A DNA stretch of 64,000 nucleotides from Sphingomonas kyeonggiensis (lineage in GTDB: Bacteria > Pseudomonadota > Alphaproteobacteria > Sphingomonadales > Sphingomonadaceae): the NCBI RefSeq assembly GCF_030812785.1, contig NZ_JAUSTJ010000001.1, positions 124,001 to 188,000 of the forward strand, in the 5' to 3' direction. Each line of letters starts with the position of its first letter. Within the stretch, counting starts at the first letter, position 1. Below, in pieces: positions 8,442 to 16,666 of this stretch. Under the pieces are notes generated by a model. That model was not told the DNA's origin. It did no database searches and saw nothing but the letters and a program-made list of their open reading frames with translations. The translations under genes were made by a program, and so were the position numbers.

Positions 8442-8753
8442 GATGCTATCCTGGAAGTAAGTTGGCGGGCCCGTACAGCAATTTGTGCGTTGCGGGAAGC
8501 CCGGTGATTCGCCGCCGGTTTCGAGACGACCCGCCCCGAAAATGTTGAATCCCTTGAATCGCCATCGCGTGCGCGGCGCGGAAGTTCACAAAGTTCGCGA
8601 CATCCACGCGCGTGGCGCTTATCTGTCAGATGGGCACAAGGCGCCAGGCCGGCAAGGGCCGCCGAAAGGGTAATTGGAGCAAGTGCGCGCATCGGTCATT
8701 CTGAACCACAAAAGCGCCGTGTAGGACAGCGCCGATTGCATGAAGGGAAGAAC
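8442..8753. other. Intergenic region between typA and the FMN reductase gene
   Basis: A 312-base divergent promoter region with no convincing gene. It should hold the promoters of both genes. It contains the tandem-hexamer repeat cluster at 8541-8596. No riboswitch or RNA fold was recognised. Confidence 0.5.
8541..8596 (+). repeat. Tandem-hexamer repeat cluster, copy B
   Basis: It contains TTGAATCCCTTGAATCGCCA at 8545-8564 and, 12 bases on, CGCGGAAGTTCACAAAGTTC at 8577-8596. The first part is identical over 26 bases to copy C at 44935; the second differs by one base from copy D at 4811. Both are hexamers repeated at a 9-base period. Confidence 0.65.
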
Positions 8754-9329
8754 ATGGCCGAGCCGCTGAAGATCCTCGTCATCATGGGATCCGTCCGCGA
8801 GGGACGGATGGCGGAGCCGGTGGCGCATTGGGTGATCGAAGGCGCCGCCGAACGTGCGGCACTCGACCTCGAACTGATCGACCTGAAGGACTGGGACCTG
8901 CCCTTCTATCCCTTCGCCAGGCCGCCGGCGGTGGGCGATTACCAGGATCCGCTGCAGTTGCGCTGGGCGGAGAAGATCGCGGGTGCCGACGGCTATATCC
9001 TGATCTGCCCCGAATATAATCACGGCATCCCGGCGGTGCTGAAGAACGCGCTCGATTTCGTCTATGCCGAATGGCACCGCAAGCCGGTGACCTTTGTCGG
9101 CTATGGCGGCAATGGCGGCGCACGCTCGATCGAGCAGCTGACCATGGTGGCGCGCGAGCTGCGGATGGCGCCGCTGGAAGCGTCGGTCCACATCATGAGC
9201 GTGTGGAGCAAGGCCGCGGGCGGCAGCTTCATCCCCGACGGCAAGGACACGCGCTGGATCGGGCATCTGTATGACGAGCTGGAATGGTGGGGCCGCACGC
9301 TGAAGGCCGGACGCGACGCCGCAGATTGA
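8754..9329 (+). CDS. NADPH-dependent FMN reductase family protein
   Basis: A 191-residue flavodoxin-like NAD(P)H:FMN oxidoreductase/quinone reductase. The FMN phosphate loop is MGSVREGRMAEPV at the N-terminus, and PEYNHGIPAVLKNALDF near residue 88 is the diagnostic FMN-isoalloxazine motif. GYGGNGGARS is the third flavin contact. I chose the ATG at 8754 with GAAGGGA upstream; the TTG at 8736 would add only a few residues. It probably reduces quinones, azo dyes or free FMN in the cytoplasm and may respond to oxidative stress. It stands alone. Confidence 0.92.
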   Translation: MAEPLKILVIMGSVREGRMAEPVAHWVIEGAAERAALDLELIDLKDWDLPFYPFARPPAVGDYQDPLQLRWAEKIAGADGYILICPEYNHGIPAVLKNALDFVYAEWHRKPVTFVGYGGNGGARSIEQLTMVARELRMAPLEASVHIMSVWSKAAGGSFIPDGKDTRWIGHLYDELEWWGRTLKAGRDAAD

Positions 9330-9402
9330 GCGGATCGGGCCGGAACCTGCTCTTTTTCGCAGGAACGATGCGACCGAAACGACCCCGCGGCGTTTAGCCG
9401 GC

Positions 9403-10134
9403 ATGAACCCCGATCCGATCGCGATCGCCCGGCGGCTGCTGAACAGGGCGGAGAAGGAACTGGTCGAGCGGATCATCGCCGCCGGCAGCTCTGCCGCCGC
9501 GGCGGCGGCCGGCGAGATACGCGGCTATTTTCTCTCCGCGCTCCAGGAGTTCATGACCACGCTCGGCAAGCTGCCGCATGCCACGGCGAACTGGATCCTC
9601 GATCTCGACCGCGGCTGGCACGCCCGGCGGCTGACCCATGTCGAGACGCAGCTGGTGCAGGAAGCCTGGGGCAGCCGGGTCAATCCGGCCGATGTGCGGA
9701 TCGTGAAGGGCGCGGGCCTTTCCGCCTGGGCGGCGATCGCCTTCCGCAAGGGCAATCCGGCGATCACCCTGGGCAACACCATCTACATCAAGTCGGACCT
9801 GAAATATCTCACGCACAGCGACCTTTCGAACTCGCTGCGCGGCATCGAGATGCTGCTGCACGAATATACGCATGTGGTGCAGTACGCGACGCTCGGCTTC
9901 GCCCGGTTCGGCACCCGCTATGCCTCCGAGCTCAAGGCGCATGGCTATGATCCCGACAAGCTCTACGACTATGGCTCGCGCAACAATGACTGGTTCCACG
10001 AGACGCTGGAAGGGCAGGCGCAGATCGTCGGCGAATTCGGCTCGGCGAAGCGCGCGCTGAACGTGCCGAAGAATCGCACGCTGGCCGACAGGCTGCGCGC
10101 GAAGCTCAAGGGCACCGGCATCTATGCGCAGTAA
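9403..10134 (+). CDS. Hypothetical protein with zincin-like HExxH motif
   Basis: A 243-residue protein whose central HEYTHVVQY (His153, Glu154, His157) resembles the HExxH-VVQ of DUF4157/eCIS-core-type putative metallopeptidases. Glu203 in HETLEGQAQ could be a third zinc ligand. The N-terminal 60 residues are Ala/Glu-rich and helical. No signal peptide is present, so a cytoplasmic location is inferred. No Shine-Dalgarno is evident before the ATG at 9403. It overlaps the next gene (lipoprotein) by 11 bases, suggesting coupling. Activity is unproven; no toxin or contractile injection genes are nearby. Confidence 0.7.
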   Translation: MNPDPIAIARRLLNRAEKELVERIIAAGSSAAAAAAGEIRGYFLSALQEFMTTLGKLPHATANWILDLDRGWHARRLTHVETQLVQEAWGSRVNPADVRIVKGAGLSAWAAIAFRKGNPAITLGNTIYIKSDLKYLTHSDLSNSLRGIEMLLHEYTHVVQYATLGFARFGTRYASELKAHGYDPDKLYDYGSRNNDWFHETLEGQAQIVGEFGSAKRALNVPKNRTLADRLRAKLKGTGIYAQ

Positions 10135-10498
10135 GCGAATGCCGATCCTCATCCTTTTGAGCTTCGTCCTCGCCGCCTGCCAGCAGGGCGCGGAGATCCG
10201 GATCGACCAGAAGGACGGGCGCGCGACCTTCTCGCTTTCGCGGATATCCAGCGACAAGCCGGCCTGCATCCGCAACCTCGAAGTCTATGAAGGCGAGCCG
10301 AAGGGAGGCCAGCCCTTGTGGCAGATCGCGGGCGGGGACGAAGGCTGCATCGCCAGCGTCGAGTTCGCCAAGGTCCCCAAGGGATTCTCGCAGGCCGACG
10401 ACACCCCGGCCGGCCTCAGGCTCAAGCCCGGCCAGAGCTACGCCGTCCAGGCGTCGGGCACCGGCTGGCTGGCGTTCGGCGCATTCACTGCGCGCTAG
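10124..10498 (+). CDS. Putative small lipoprotein
   Basis: A 124-residue protein with a lipoprotein signal (MRSKRMPILILLSFVLAAC); the lipobox LAAC gives a lipidated Cys19. After that comes a beta-rich globular region with a Cys pair (PACIRN and EGCIAS). The first ATG (10124) overlaps the previous gene; an alternative ATG at 10139, beyond the upstream stop, would keep the lipobox but drop the basic residues. It converges with the M61 peptidase gene, with only six bases between the stop codons. No family is recognised. Confidence 0.65.
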   Translation: MRSKRMPILILLSFVLAACQQGAEIRIDQKDGRATFSLSRISSDKPACIRNLEVYEGEPKGGQPLWQIAGGDEGCIASVEFAKVPKGFSQADDTPAGLRLKPGQSYAVQASGTGWLAFGAFTAR

Positions 10499-10504
10499 CC
10501 GGCG

Positions 10505-12298
10505 CTACCCCGCCAGCGCCGCCTTGCACCTGTCCGGCTCGGCGGCGAAGCGGGCCGGGTCGAGCACGATCTGCTGGGTGCGCAGCGTCTTCCTGCCCGC
10601 CGGGCGGAAGGTGAAGCTGCGCTTCTCCGCGCCGTCCTGCACCTCCAGCACATAATCGACCGCCGAATTGCCCGGTTCGCCGGCGACGCGGCGCAGGATC
10701 TTCATGCCGTCGCGCAGCCCCGCGGCATAGGCGTTGGAGGCAGGATCGAGGCCGGTCAGCACATTGCCCGCCTTGGACACGGCATCGGGATCCCAGCCGC
10801 GCTCGAACACCGGCACATCAGCGGTGACCAGCCGGGCGCAGGTGCCGAACGCGTCCTCGGGCAGGAGGAGCGGCTCGCCACGGGTGAGGTAGCGGTCGAG
10901 GTCCGGGCGGATGTCGAGGCCGGCGCGGCCGATCTCCGCGACGAACCCGTCGGTGAGCTGGGGCGGCTCCTTTGCATTGCGGGTCCGGGCGAGCTGGGCG
11001 CGCAGCACCGTGTCGAGATCGCCCAGGCCCTTCGCCTGGAGCTGCCGGTCCCAGAGTGCCGCGAGCATCGCCCCGCGCTGATAGGGGATCTTCTCCGCAT
11101 CATAGTCCCCGCTCCAGAATTTGGCGGCGGCCGCGACATTGCCGGTCGCCCGGTAGGACGAGGCGGCATAGGCGCGCAGCATCTCGTTCCAGTCGGTGAC
11201 GAACTGCTCCGGCGTCCACAACCCGGCCCGCAGCATCAGCCGGCGGGCGTAGAAATCGGTGAAGCCCTCGCTCAGCCAATAGGCTTCGGGCTCGGCCTGT
11301 TGCGGGAAGCGGCCGAGCTGGCGGGCGTTCCAGCTGTGGAAATATTCATGCGCGAGCAGCCAGGCGAGCCCGGAGAGCGGCGCGTCGCGATCGATCCAGG
11401 TGGCGAAGGCATCGCTGCGGCCGGTGCCGCCATAGCTGAGCCGGCCGGGCACCGAGGCGAGCGGGATGGCGGTGATCAGGAAGGGACCGGCCTTGTCCTC
11501 GCGCCAGAAATCGCGCTCGACCGAGACGACTTGCTGGGCAAGCTTGTCGAAGGCCTGCACGTCGAAATTGAAGCTGCCGATATGAGCGACGCGGACGGGC
11601 GCGCCGTTGAGCGAGACGGTGGAGACGGACAGGTCGCGCCCGCCGATCGCGATGCTCTCGAGGATGTCGCCGACGGTGCGCGGATGGCCGCCCAGGCCGG
11701 TGGCATGCTCGGTGTCCGAAGCGAAGCCGAGGCTCTTCGGTCCCTTCCAGATGAAGCGGGCAGGCGCCTCGTCGCGATCGACCGGGCGGGCATAGAGGAC
11801 CTCGCCGACCGAATAGAACCAGCCGGGCCGAACCACCGGATGCGCCTGCTCGCTGCTGCCGGCAGTGGGATCGGCATCATAGGCCGAGACGATCCGGTAG
11901 CGCATCACCAGTGCGGCACCGGGCGCCGAGCGGACGATCCGGCCGCCATTGGGGGCAGGTGCGGTCGAGCTGGCGCCTTCGACGCGGATGTCGCGCGCCC
12001 ATTGGCCGAGCCTGCGCTCGCCGGCCCAGCTGTCGACCCAGTCGATCATGGTGGTGCCGGACTTGTCCGCCTTCAGCCGGATCGTGACGTCGAGCGCGGC
12101 GATCGCGTCGCCCTGCATCTCGGGGGCGAGTTCATAGGATATCGCAGGATCGGGCGCGGGCGCGGCGCCGCCAAGCACCAGCAGGACCGGCAGTGCCGCA
12201 ACGCGCAACCGATGATGCAGGGAAGTCCCCCTTTTCGAACCCGGACGCGATTTATCGGGGCGGAGGCTGACCGGCGGATGAACGGAACGGCTGTTCAA
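10505..12298 (-). CDS. M61 family metallopeptidase (first of two)
   Basis: A glycyl-aminopeptidase-like (M61) gluzincin of up to 597 residues. The active site is LLAHEYFHSWN (His317, Glu318, His321) and the third ligand Glu344 lies in YWLSEGFTDFY. A degenerate PDZ-like domain is at the C-terminus (GLRDGMKILRRVAGE). A hydrophobic export segment (RVAALPVLLVLGG) follows about 30 residues of polar leader, so the true start is probably closer to that segment: a TTG at 12208, or less likely a CTG at 12220, are alternatives to the TTG at 12298, which has AAAGGA just upstream. Periplasmic or secreted peptidase activity is inferred. Small lipoproteins lie on both sides. It is only distantly similar to the second M61 gene at 23401. 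Confidence 0.85.
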   Translation of the reverse strand: MNSRSVHPPVSLRPDKSRPGSKRGTSLHHRLRVAALPVLLVLGGAAPAPDPAISYELAPEMQGDAIAALDVTIRLKADKSGTTMIDWVDSWAGERRLGQWARDIRVEGASSTAPAPNGGRIVRSAPGAALVMRYRIVSAYDADPTAGSSEQAHPVVRPGWFYSVGEVLYARPVDRDEAPARFIWKGPKSLGFASDTEHATGLGGHPRTVGDILESIAIGGRDLSVSTVSLNGAPVRVAHIGSFNFDVQAFDKLAQQVVSVERDFWREDKAGPFLITAIPLASVPGRLSYGGTGRSDAFATWIDRDAPLSGLAWLLAHEYFHSWNARQLGRFPQQAEPEAYWLSEGFTDFYARRLMLRAGLWTPEQFVTDWNEMLRAYAASSYRATGNVAAAAKFWSGDYDAEKIPYQRGAMLAALWDRQLQAKGLGDLDTVLRAQLARTRNAKEPPQLTDGFVAEIGRAGLDIRPDLDRYLTRGEPLLLPEDAFGTCARLVTADVPVFERGWDPDAVSKAGNVLTGLDPASNAYAAGLRDGMKILRRVAGEPGNSAVDYVLEVQDGAEKRSFTFRPAGRKTLRTQQIVLDPARFAAEPDRCKAALAG

Positions 12299-12363
12299 CG
12301 ATCCTTTCGTGCCGCTATTCCTGCGGCCAGCCGCGCCAATGTTGGCGGCGAAGGAGTAAGGCG

Positions 12364-12711
12364 ATGAAGAAGAGTCTGTTGCTGGCGCTGGTGCTGCTCG
12401 CGGGCTGCTCGGCGGCCAAGACCGAGAAGCAGAGCGTGAGCCTGGTGCTCGACGCCGATTTCACCACCGGCAAGCTGCTGCTCAACTGCCGCGATTCGAG
12501 CAGCGGCACCTGCCATGTACTGGTCGCCGGTTCGGGCGAGCCGGTGTTCCTCTCCGCCGCCAAGGGCACGACCAGCGAGGGCGACGGCGCCAAGGACGGC
12601 GCCCGCTTCTGCGCCGGTACCGCAGTGCCGCAGAATGGCTGCAGCCTGACCGTGCTGCGCAATGGCGAGCAGATCTACCGGTCGAGCCAGGTGAAAAGCG
12701 AAACCCGCTGA
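12364..12711 (+). CDS. Putative small lipoprotein
   Basis: A 115-residue exported protein with a clear lipobox (MKKSLLLALVLLAGC, Cys15). The remainder is beta-rich with four more Cys (NCRDSSSGTCHV, ARFCAGT, NGCSLTV), possibly two disulfides. The ATG is preceded by GGCGAAGGAGTAAGGCG. It is divergent from the M61 gene, 65 bases away. No known family recognised. Confidence 0.65.
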   Translation: MKKSLLLALVLLAGCSAAKTEKQSVSLVLDADFTTGKLLLNCRDSSSGTCHVLVAGSGEPVFLSAAKGTTSEGDGAKDGARFCAGTAVPQNGCSLTVLRNGEQIYRSSQVKSETR

Positions 12712-12820
12712 GGATAGCGGCCCTTGGCGCGGGCGCGTTGGTGTATTACATAAACGACACAGTTGGACTGCGGTCCGGATGTCCCTATGCTGGGCACCGG
12801 ACAGCTTTGGAGACGTACGC

Positions 12821-14020
12821 ATGGCAAGCGAGACCTTGGTGGCCGATCAGGATCTGGTGCTCACCCCGCCCGAGCCGGTGAAGGTCGTCGCGCCCGAAAA
12901 GGCGGCCGGGCTGGTGCCGGTGGACGACAAGAAGAAGACCGAGCTGGAAGCGCGGGTCGACGGCTTCATCGACGATCTCGTCGCGCAGGATGTCAACTCG
13001 CCCGAGTTCGGCAAGCGCGTCGATGCGATCGCGGCGATGGGCCAGAAGGAGATCCGCGACGCGGCCGGCCAGTCCAACCGCTTCCTCGACCGGCCGGTCA
13101 AGGCGATGGGCAATGACGGCGTCGGCGCCGATCTGCTCGCGCTGCGCAAGAAGGTGGAGGAGCTCGATCCCAGCCAGAACGGCAAGCTGATCGGCGGGGG
13201 CGGCGGCTTCCTGTCGAAGATCTTCGGCGGCGGGATGCAGCAATATTTCCGCAAGTACCAGTCGTCGCAGACGCACATCAACGGCATCCTCAAGAGCCTG
13301 GCCAACGGCAAGGACGAGCTGCTGATGGACAATGCCGCGATCGACACCGAGCGGCAGAACCTGTGGGCCTCGATGGGCCGGCTCGAGCAGATGATCTATC
13401 TGTCCAAGGCGATGGACGCGAAGATCGAGGACAAGGCCAACGAGCTGGATCACACCGATCCGGCCAAGGCCAAGGCGTTGCGCGAGACCGCGCTCTTCTA
13501 CGTCCGCCAGCGCACCACCGACCTGCTCACCCAGATGGCGGTGACGGTGCAGGGCTATCTGGCACTCGACCTGGTCAAGAAGAACAATGTCGAGCTGGTG
13601 AAGGGCGTCGACCGCGCTTCGACCACCACCGTATCGGCGCTGCGCACCGCGGTGACCGTGGCGCAGGCGCTGACCAACCAGAAGCTGGTGCTCGACCAGA
13701 TCACCGCGCTCAACTCGACCACGGCCGGGCTGATCGATTCGACCGGCGCGCTGCTCAAGAGCCAGTCGGCGGCGATCCACGAGCAGGCGGCGAACTCGAC
13801 CATCCCGGTCGAGACGCTGCAGCGCGCGTTCCAGAACATTTACGACACGATGGACGCGATCGACACGTTCAAGCTCAAGGCGCTCGACAGCATGAAGACC
13901 ACGGTCAACACGCTGTCGAACGAAGTCGAGAAGTCGAAGGGTTATATCGCCCGCGCCGAGGGGGCTTCGCAGAATCAGGTCTCGAGCGGGGCGGAGACGT
14001 TCAAGCTGGAGGCGATGTAA
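12821..14020 (+). CDS. Toxic anion resistance (TelA/KlaA family) protein
   Basis: A 399-residue TelA-family protein (DUF/PF05816), named for tellurite resistance; in practice the family is linked to envelope stress and its biochemical role is not settled. The ATG at 12821 follows TTTGGAGACG. It is mostly alpha-helical with long coiled-coil segments; typical are the FGGGMQQYFRKYQSSQTHIN motif near residue 145, DNAAIDTERQNLW near 185, and VSALRTAVTVAQALTNQKLV near 280. It begins with a disordered 40-residue acidic region. The next gene (GTG start 3 bases after the stop) encodes a membrane partner of the XpaC type, a pairing seen repeatedly in bacteria. Confidence 0.9.
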   Translation: MASETLVADQDLVLTPPEPVKVVAPEKAAGLVPVDDKKKTELEARVDGFIDDLVAQDVNSPEFGKRVDAIAAMGQKEIRDAAGQSNRFLDRPVKAMGNDGVGADLLALRKKVEELDPSQNGKLIGGGGGFLSKIFGGGMQQYFRKYQSSQTHINGILKSLANGKDELLMDNAAIDTERQNLWASMGRLEQMIYLSKAMDAKIEDKANELDHTDPAKAKALRETALFYVRQRTTDLLTQMAVTVQGYLALDLVKKNNVELVKGVDRASTTTVSALRTAVTVAQALTNQKLVLDQITALNSTTAGLIDSTGALLKSQSAAIHEQAANSTIPVETLQRAFQNIYDTMDAIDTFKLKALDSMKTTVNTLSNEVEKSKGYIARAEGASQNQVSSGAETFKLEAM

Positions 14021-14023
14021 GCC

Positions 14024-14734
14024 GTGCCCACCGATGTCGATCGCGAACTGAACCGGATCGGGGATACGCTCAACCGGGTGCGCAGCCGCACCGATGTGGC
14101 GGTCTCCGGTCGCAACCGCCAGCACCGCGAGGCCGAAGTGGTCCGCCGCCTCGGGCGGATCGCGGCGGCGGACGGCGCGATCATCGCCGGGGCGATCGCC
14201 TTTGCGCTGATCGTCTCGCCGCTGGGGATCATGGGCGCGATGCTGGTCGGGCTGCTGCTGATCGCGGCGACGATGCTCTTCGCGGTGCTGCCGGCGAGCG
14301 CGCCGGTGAATGTCGAGAAGCTGGCGGAGATCCCGCTCAAGGCACTGCCGCGCTCCACGGAGCGCTGGCTGGAGACGCAGCGCCCTGCCCTGCCCTCCCC
14401 GGTGCGTGGACTGGTCGATTCGATCGGGGTGAAGCTGGAGACGCTCACCCCGCAGCTCGCCACGCTCGACGAGAACAGCCCGGCGGCGATGGAAGTGCGC
14501 AAGCTGGTCGGCGAGCAGCTGCCCGAGCTGGTCAAGGGCTATGCCCGCGTTCCCGAGCCGCTGCGCCGGGTGGAGCGCAACGGCCTGACCCCGGACCAGC
14601 AGCTCGCCCAGGGCCTGCAGCTGATCGACGACGAGATCGCCGAGATGACGTCGCAACTGGCCCAGGGCGACGTCGACGCGCTGGCGACCCGCGGGCGGTA
14701 TCTGCAGATCAAGTATCAGGGCGAAGACGGGTAA
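14024..14734 (+). CDS. XpaC-like membrane protein, TelA partner
   Basis: A 236-residue protein beginning at GTG, three bases after the TelA stop, so the two are surely co-translated. It has two adjacent hydrophobic helices near residues 48-90 (GAIIAGAIAFALIV and MGAMLVGLLLIAATMLF) and a long soluble helical C-terminal part. By position and topology it corresponds to the XpaC-type proteins that accompany TelA; direct sequence resemblance is weak by eye. It probably anchors a TelA complex at the inner membrane. Confidence 0.65.
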   Translation: MPTDVDRELNRIGDTLNRVRSRTDVAVSGRNRQHREAEVVRRLGRIAAADGAIIAGAIAFALIVSPLGIMGAMLVGLLLIAATMLFAVLPASAPVNVEKLAEIPLKALPRSTERWLETQRPALPSPVRGLVDSIGVKLETLTPQLATLDENSPAAMEVRKLVGEQLPELVKGYARVPEPLRRVERNGLTPDQQLAQGLQLIDDEIAEMTSQLAQGDVDALATRGRYLQIKYQGEDG

Positions 14735-14769
14735 GGCGCGACAGCGTCCGACACCTTTGTGGGGCGCCA

Positions 14770-15273
14770 CTAGATCGTCTCGTTGACGATGAACTCGTGC
14801 AGATCGAGGACCTCCGGCGGCACGCTCTCGCGCACCGACGAGAATGGCAGGCGCTCGAACGCTCGGCGCCAGAAGGTCAGTGCCGCCTGATCCTTCCGGA
14901 ATACGCAGATCAGCCATGGCTCTTCCGAGGCCAGCACCGTCTGACGGAGCACCTCGGATGCGATCCCTTTCCCGCGGTGTTTTGGCAGCACGTACAGATC
15001 GGCGAATTCCATGATCTCGCGGCCGCGAAAATTCTGACGACCGACCAGCAACAGGCCCGCAAGCTGACCTTCGTGACGGATCAGATATGCCCAGTCGAAG
15101 GAATCGGGGTCTCCCAGTCGCTCCAGGAAGCCGGACAGCGAGGTGAATCGCCCAGTCTCGTCGAGGTCACATTCGGACCATGACGACGACTCGAGTTCGT
15201 AGAACTGCCAGATCCGGTCCAGCAGCGGCGCATCCGCACGCGTCACGCGGGCAAGGCTGATGGAGGCAGTCAT
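14770..15273 (-). CDS. GNAT family N-acetyltransferase
   Basis: A 167-residue Gcn5-related acetyltransferase. The acetyl-CoA loop is LPKHRGKGIASEVL near residue 93, and the preceding strand is EIMEFADLYVL. The ATG at 15273 starts MTASISLARVTRADAP; the reading frame extends further upstream but with no fitting start. Substrate unknown. It runs towards the TelA/XpaC operon and is downstream of the Rrf2 regulator on the same strand, 64 bases away. Confidence 0.85.
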   Translation of the reverse strand: MTASISLARVTRADAPLLDRIWQFYELESSSWSECDLDETGRFTSLSGFLERLGDPDSFDWAYLIRHEGQLAGLLLVGRQNFRGREIMEFADLYVLPKHRGKGIASEVLRQTVLASEEPWLICVFRKDQAALTFWRRAFERLPFSSVRESVPPEVLDLHEFIVNETI

Positions 15274-15337
15274 GGCATGTCCTTGTACCTGATCGGCATG
15301 AGGGGGTTGCCGATTGACCCGGTTTCGGCGTTTCGCC

Positions 15338-15790
15338 CTAGGATCCGCCCGGATGCGGCCAGCCGCCCGCCACGCAGCGCGCATCGAAGCTGCGGGCCAG
15401 CTCGGCGAGGCTGACCGCGCCCAACCGTGCCACCAATAAAGCCTCCGCCTCGCGCAACGCATCCTCCAGCGCTTCGTTGACTGCCGCCTCGACCGCGCAG
15501 GCCGGGTTCTCATGCTCGGCACCGATCGCGAACAGGCTCGGCCCGCCCACCGCGCGGTGGATGTCGAGTAGCGAGACCTTCTCCAGGTCGGCGGCGATCG
15601 CCCAGCCGCCGCCATGGCCCTTTTCCGAACGGACATAGCCGGCGTCGCGCAGCCCGGCCATCGTCCGGCGGACCACCACCGGATTGGTCTGGAGCATCTT
15701 CGCGATGTGCTCCGACGTCATCGGCCCGTCGTGCCGCGCCATGTGGAGCAGCACATGGAGCATCCGGGATAGGCGACTGTCCTTTCGCAT
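15338..15790 (-). CDS. Rrf2 family transcriptional regulator
   Basis: A 150-residue winged-helix Rrf2 protein. The N-terminal HTH reads SRMLHVLLHMARHDGPMTSEHIA, and the wing/cluster region is GYVRSEKGHGGGWAIA. The three-Cys iron-sulfur signature of IscR/NsrR is absent: only single cysteines at Cys98 and in the C-terminal ARCVAGG remain, which fits the clusterless YwnA/HypR-type members that sense electrophiles or disulfide stress. It is divergent from the methyltransferase gene, and a perfect palindrome lies between them, so it likely controls that gene and itself. Confidence 0.92.
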   Translation of the reverse strand: MRKDSRLSRMLHVLLHMARHDGPMTSEHIAKMLQTNPVVVRRTMAGLRDAGYVRSEKGHGGGWAIAADLEKVSLLDIHRAVGGPSLFAIGAEHENPACAVEAAVNEALEDALREAEALLVARLGAVSLAELARSFDARCVAGGWPHPGGS

Positions 15791-15846
15791 CGATCCTTCC
15801 TCGGGTCCGCGCGGCCGGTTGGCAAGCGCGGCCTTTCACGATACTT

Positions 15847-15861
15847 ATCATGTTACATGAT
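15847..15861. promoter_or_regulatory. Palindromic operator, probable Rrf2 binding site
   Basis: ATCATGT-T-ACATGAT, a perfect inverted repeat with 7-base arms, in the 87-base gap between the divergent Rrf2 and methyltransferase genes. It ends 16 bases before the methyltransferase ATG at 15878. The ATG at 15857 lies inside the palindrome, a reason to prefer the later start. Confidence 0.7.
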
Positions 15862-15877
15862 TCGCGAAAGGCTGCCC

Positions 15878-16666
15878 ATGACCGAGAACAAGCACGAGAA
15901 CCCCGCCCACTGGGACGATGCGGCGGCCAATTACGAGCGCACCGCCCATCCCTTCACCGCGCAATTCGCCGAGGAGGCGCTGGCCCGAGTGACGCTTACG
16001 CCCGGCATGCAGGTGCTCGACGTGGCGGCGGGTACCGGTGCGCTGGCGCTCGCGGCGGCACGGAGCGGTGCCTATGTCCTCGCCACCGACTTCTCCCCGG
16101 GCATGGTCGCGCGGATCGCGGCGGCGGGGCTGCCCAATGTCGATGCGGAAGTGATGGACGGCCAGGCGCTCGACCTGCCGGACGCGAGCTTCGATGTCAG
16201 CTTCTCGGTGTTCGGCGTCATCATGTTCCCCGACTGGCGCAAGGGCCTGGCCGAGATGGCGCGGGTGACCAGGCCCGGCGGCCTCGGCGTGCTCGCCGCC
16301 TGGCAGAGCGAAGGCGCGGCGACCTTCCTGTTGCTCTCGCAGATCCGCCGGCGGCTGTTCCCCCGGCTCGACGGCAAGACTAAACTGCCCGAGGGCGCGG
16401 TGGCGCTGGGCGATCCGGAATGGTTGTCGGCAGCGATGGTCGATGCGGGGTTCCAGCCGCCGAAGATCGAAATGGTGGTGCACGACTTCCCGCTCGGCAT
16501 CAGCCAGCTCGATACGCCGGACGAGCTGTTCGGGATGAGCCCGGACTGGGTGGCGCTCGACGAGGGCCAGCGGGCGGAAGTGGTTGCCGAGGTGCGGCGG
16601 ATGGCGGAGGGGCGGGCGATCCTGCCAATTCCGTCGACTGCGTTGATCGCGGTGGCGGTGCGCTAG
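15878..16666 (+). CDS. Class I SAM-dependent methyltransferase
   Basis: A 262-residue Rossmann-fold methyltransferase of the UbiE/Methyltransf_11 type. Motif I is VLDVAAGTGALALAAA near residue 38; YVLATDFSPGMV holds the acidic residue at the end of beta-2; the post-I DGQALDLPDASFDVSFS is typical. The ATG at 15878 (MTENKHENPAHWD) follows GAAAGG; an earlier ATG at 15857 sits inside the operator. The neighbouring clusterless Rrf2 regulator suggests induction by a reactive compound, with this enzyme perhaps modifying it. The substrate is not deducible. The 3' end overlaps the convergent ABM gene by four bases. Confidence 0.9.
   Translation: MTENKHENPAHWDDAAANYERTAHPFTAQFAEEALARVTLTPGMQVLDVAAGTGALALAAARSGAYVLATDFSPGMVARIAAAGLPNVDAEVMDGQALDLPDASFDVSFSVFGVIMFPDWRKGLAEMARVTRPGGLGVLAAWQSEGAATFLLLSQIRRRLFPRLDGKTKLPEGAVALGDPEWLSAAMVDAGFQPPKIEMVVHDFPLGISQLDTPDELFGMSPDWVALDEGQRAEVVAEVRRMAEGRAILPIPSTALIAVAVR

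Noticed and set aside
6609..8507. A 632-codon frame on the + strand opposite typA.
   Set aside because: Shadow of typA; no motif, composition biased to Leu/Asp/Val/Arg runs, no ribosome binding site.
8736..8753. TTG start for the FMN reductase, six codons upstream of the chosen ATG.
   Set aside because: GAAGGGA fits the ATG at 8754; the extra residues are not part of the fold.
12785..14917. A 710-codon leftward frame opposite the TelA/XpaC pair.
   Set aside because: Spans two real genes in antisense and reads as RRR/HRG-type filler.
15857..15877. Earlier ATG for the methyltransferase.
   Set aside because: It lies within the palindromic operator and has no ribosome binding site; the ATG at 15878 does.
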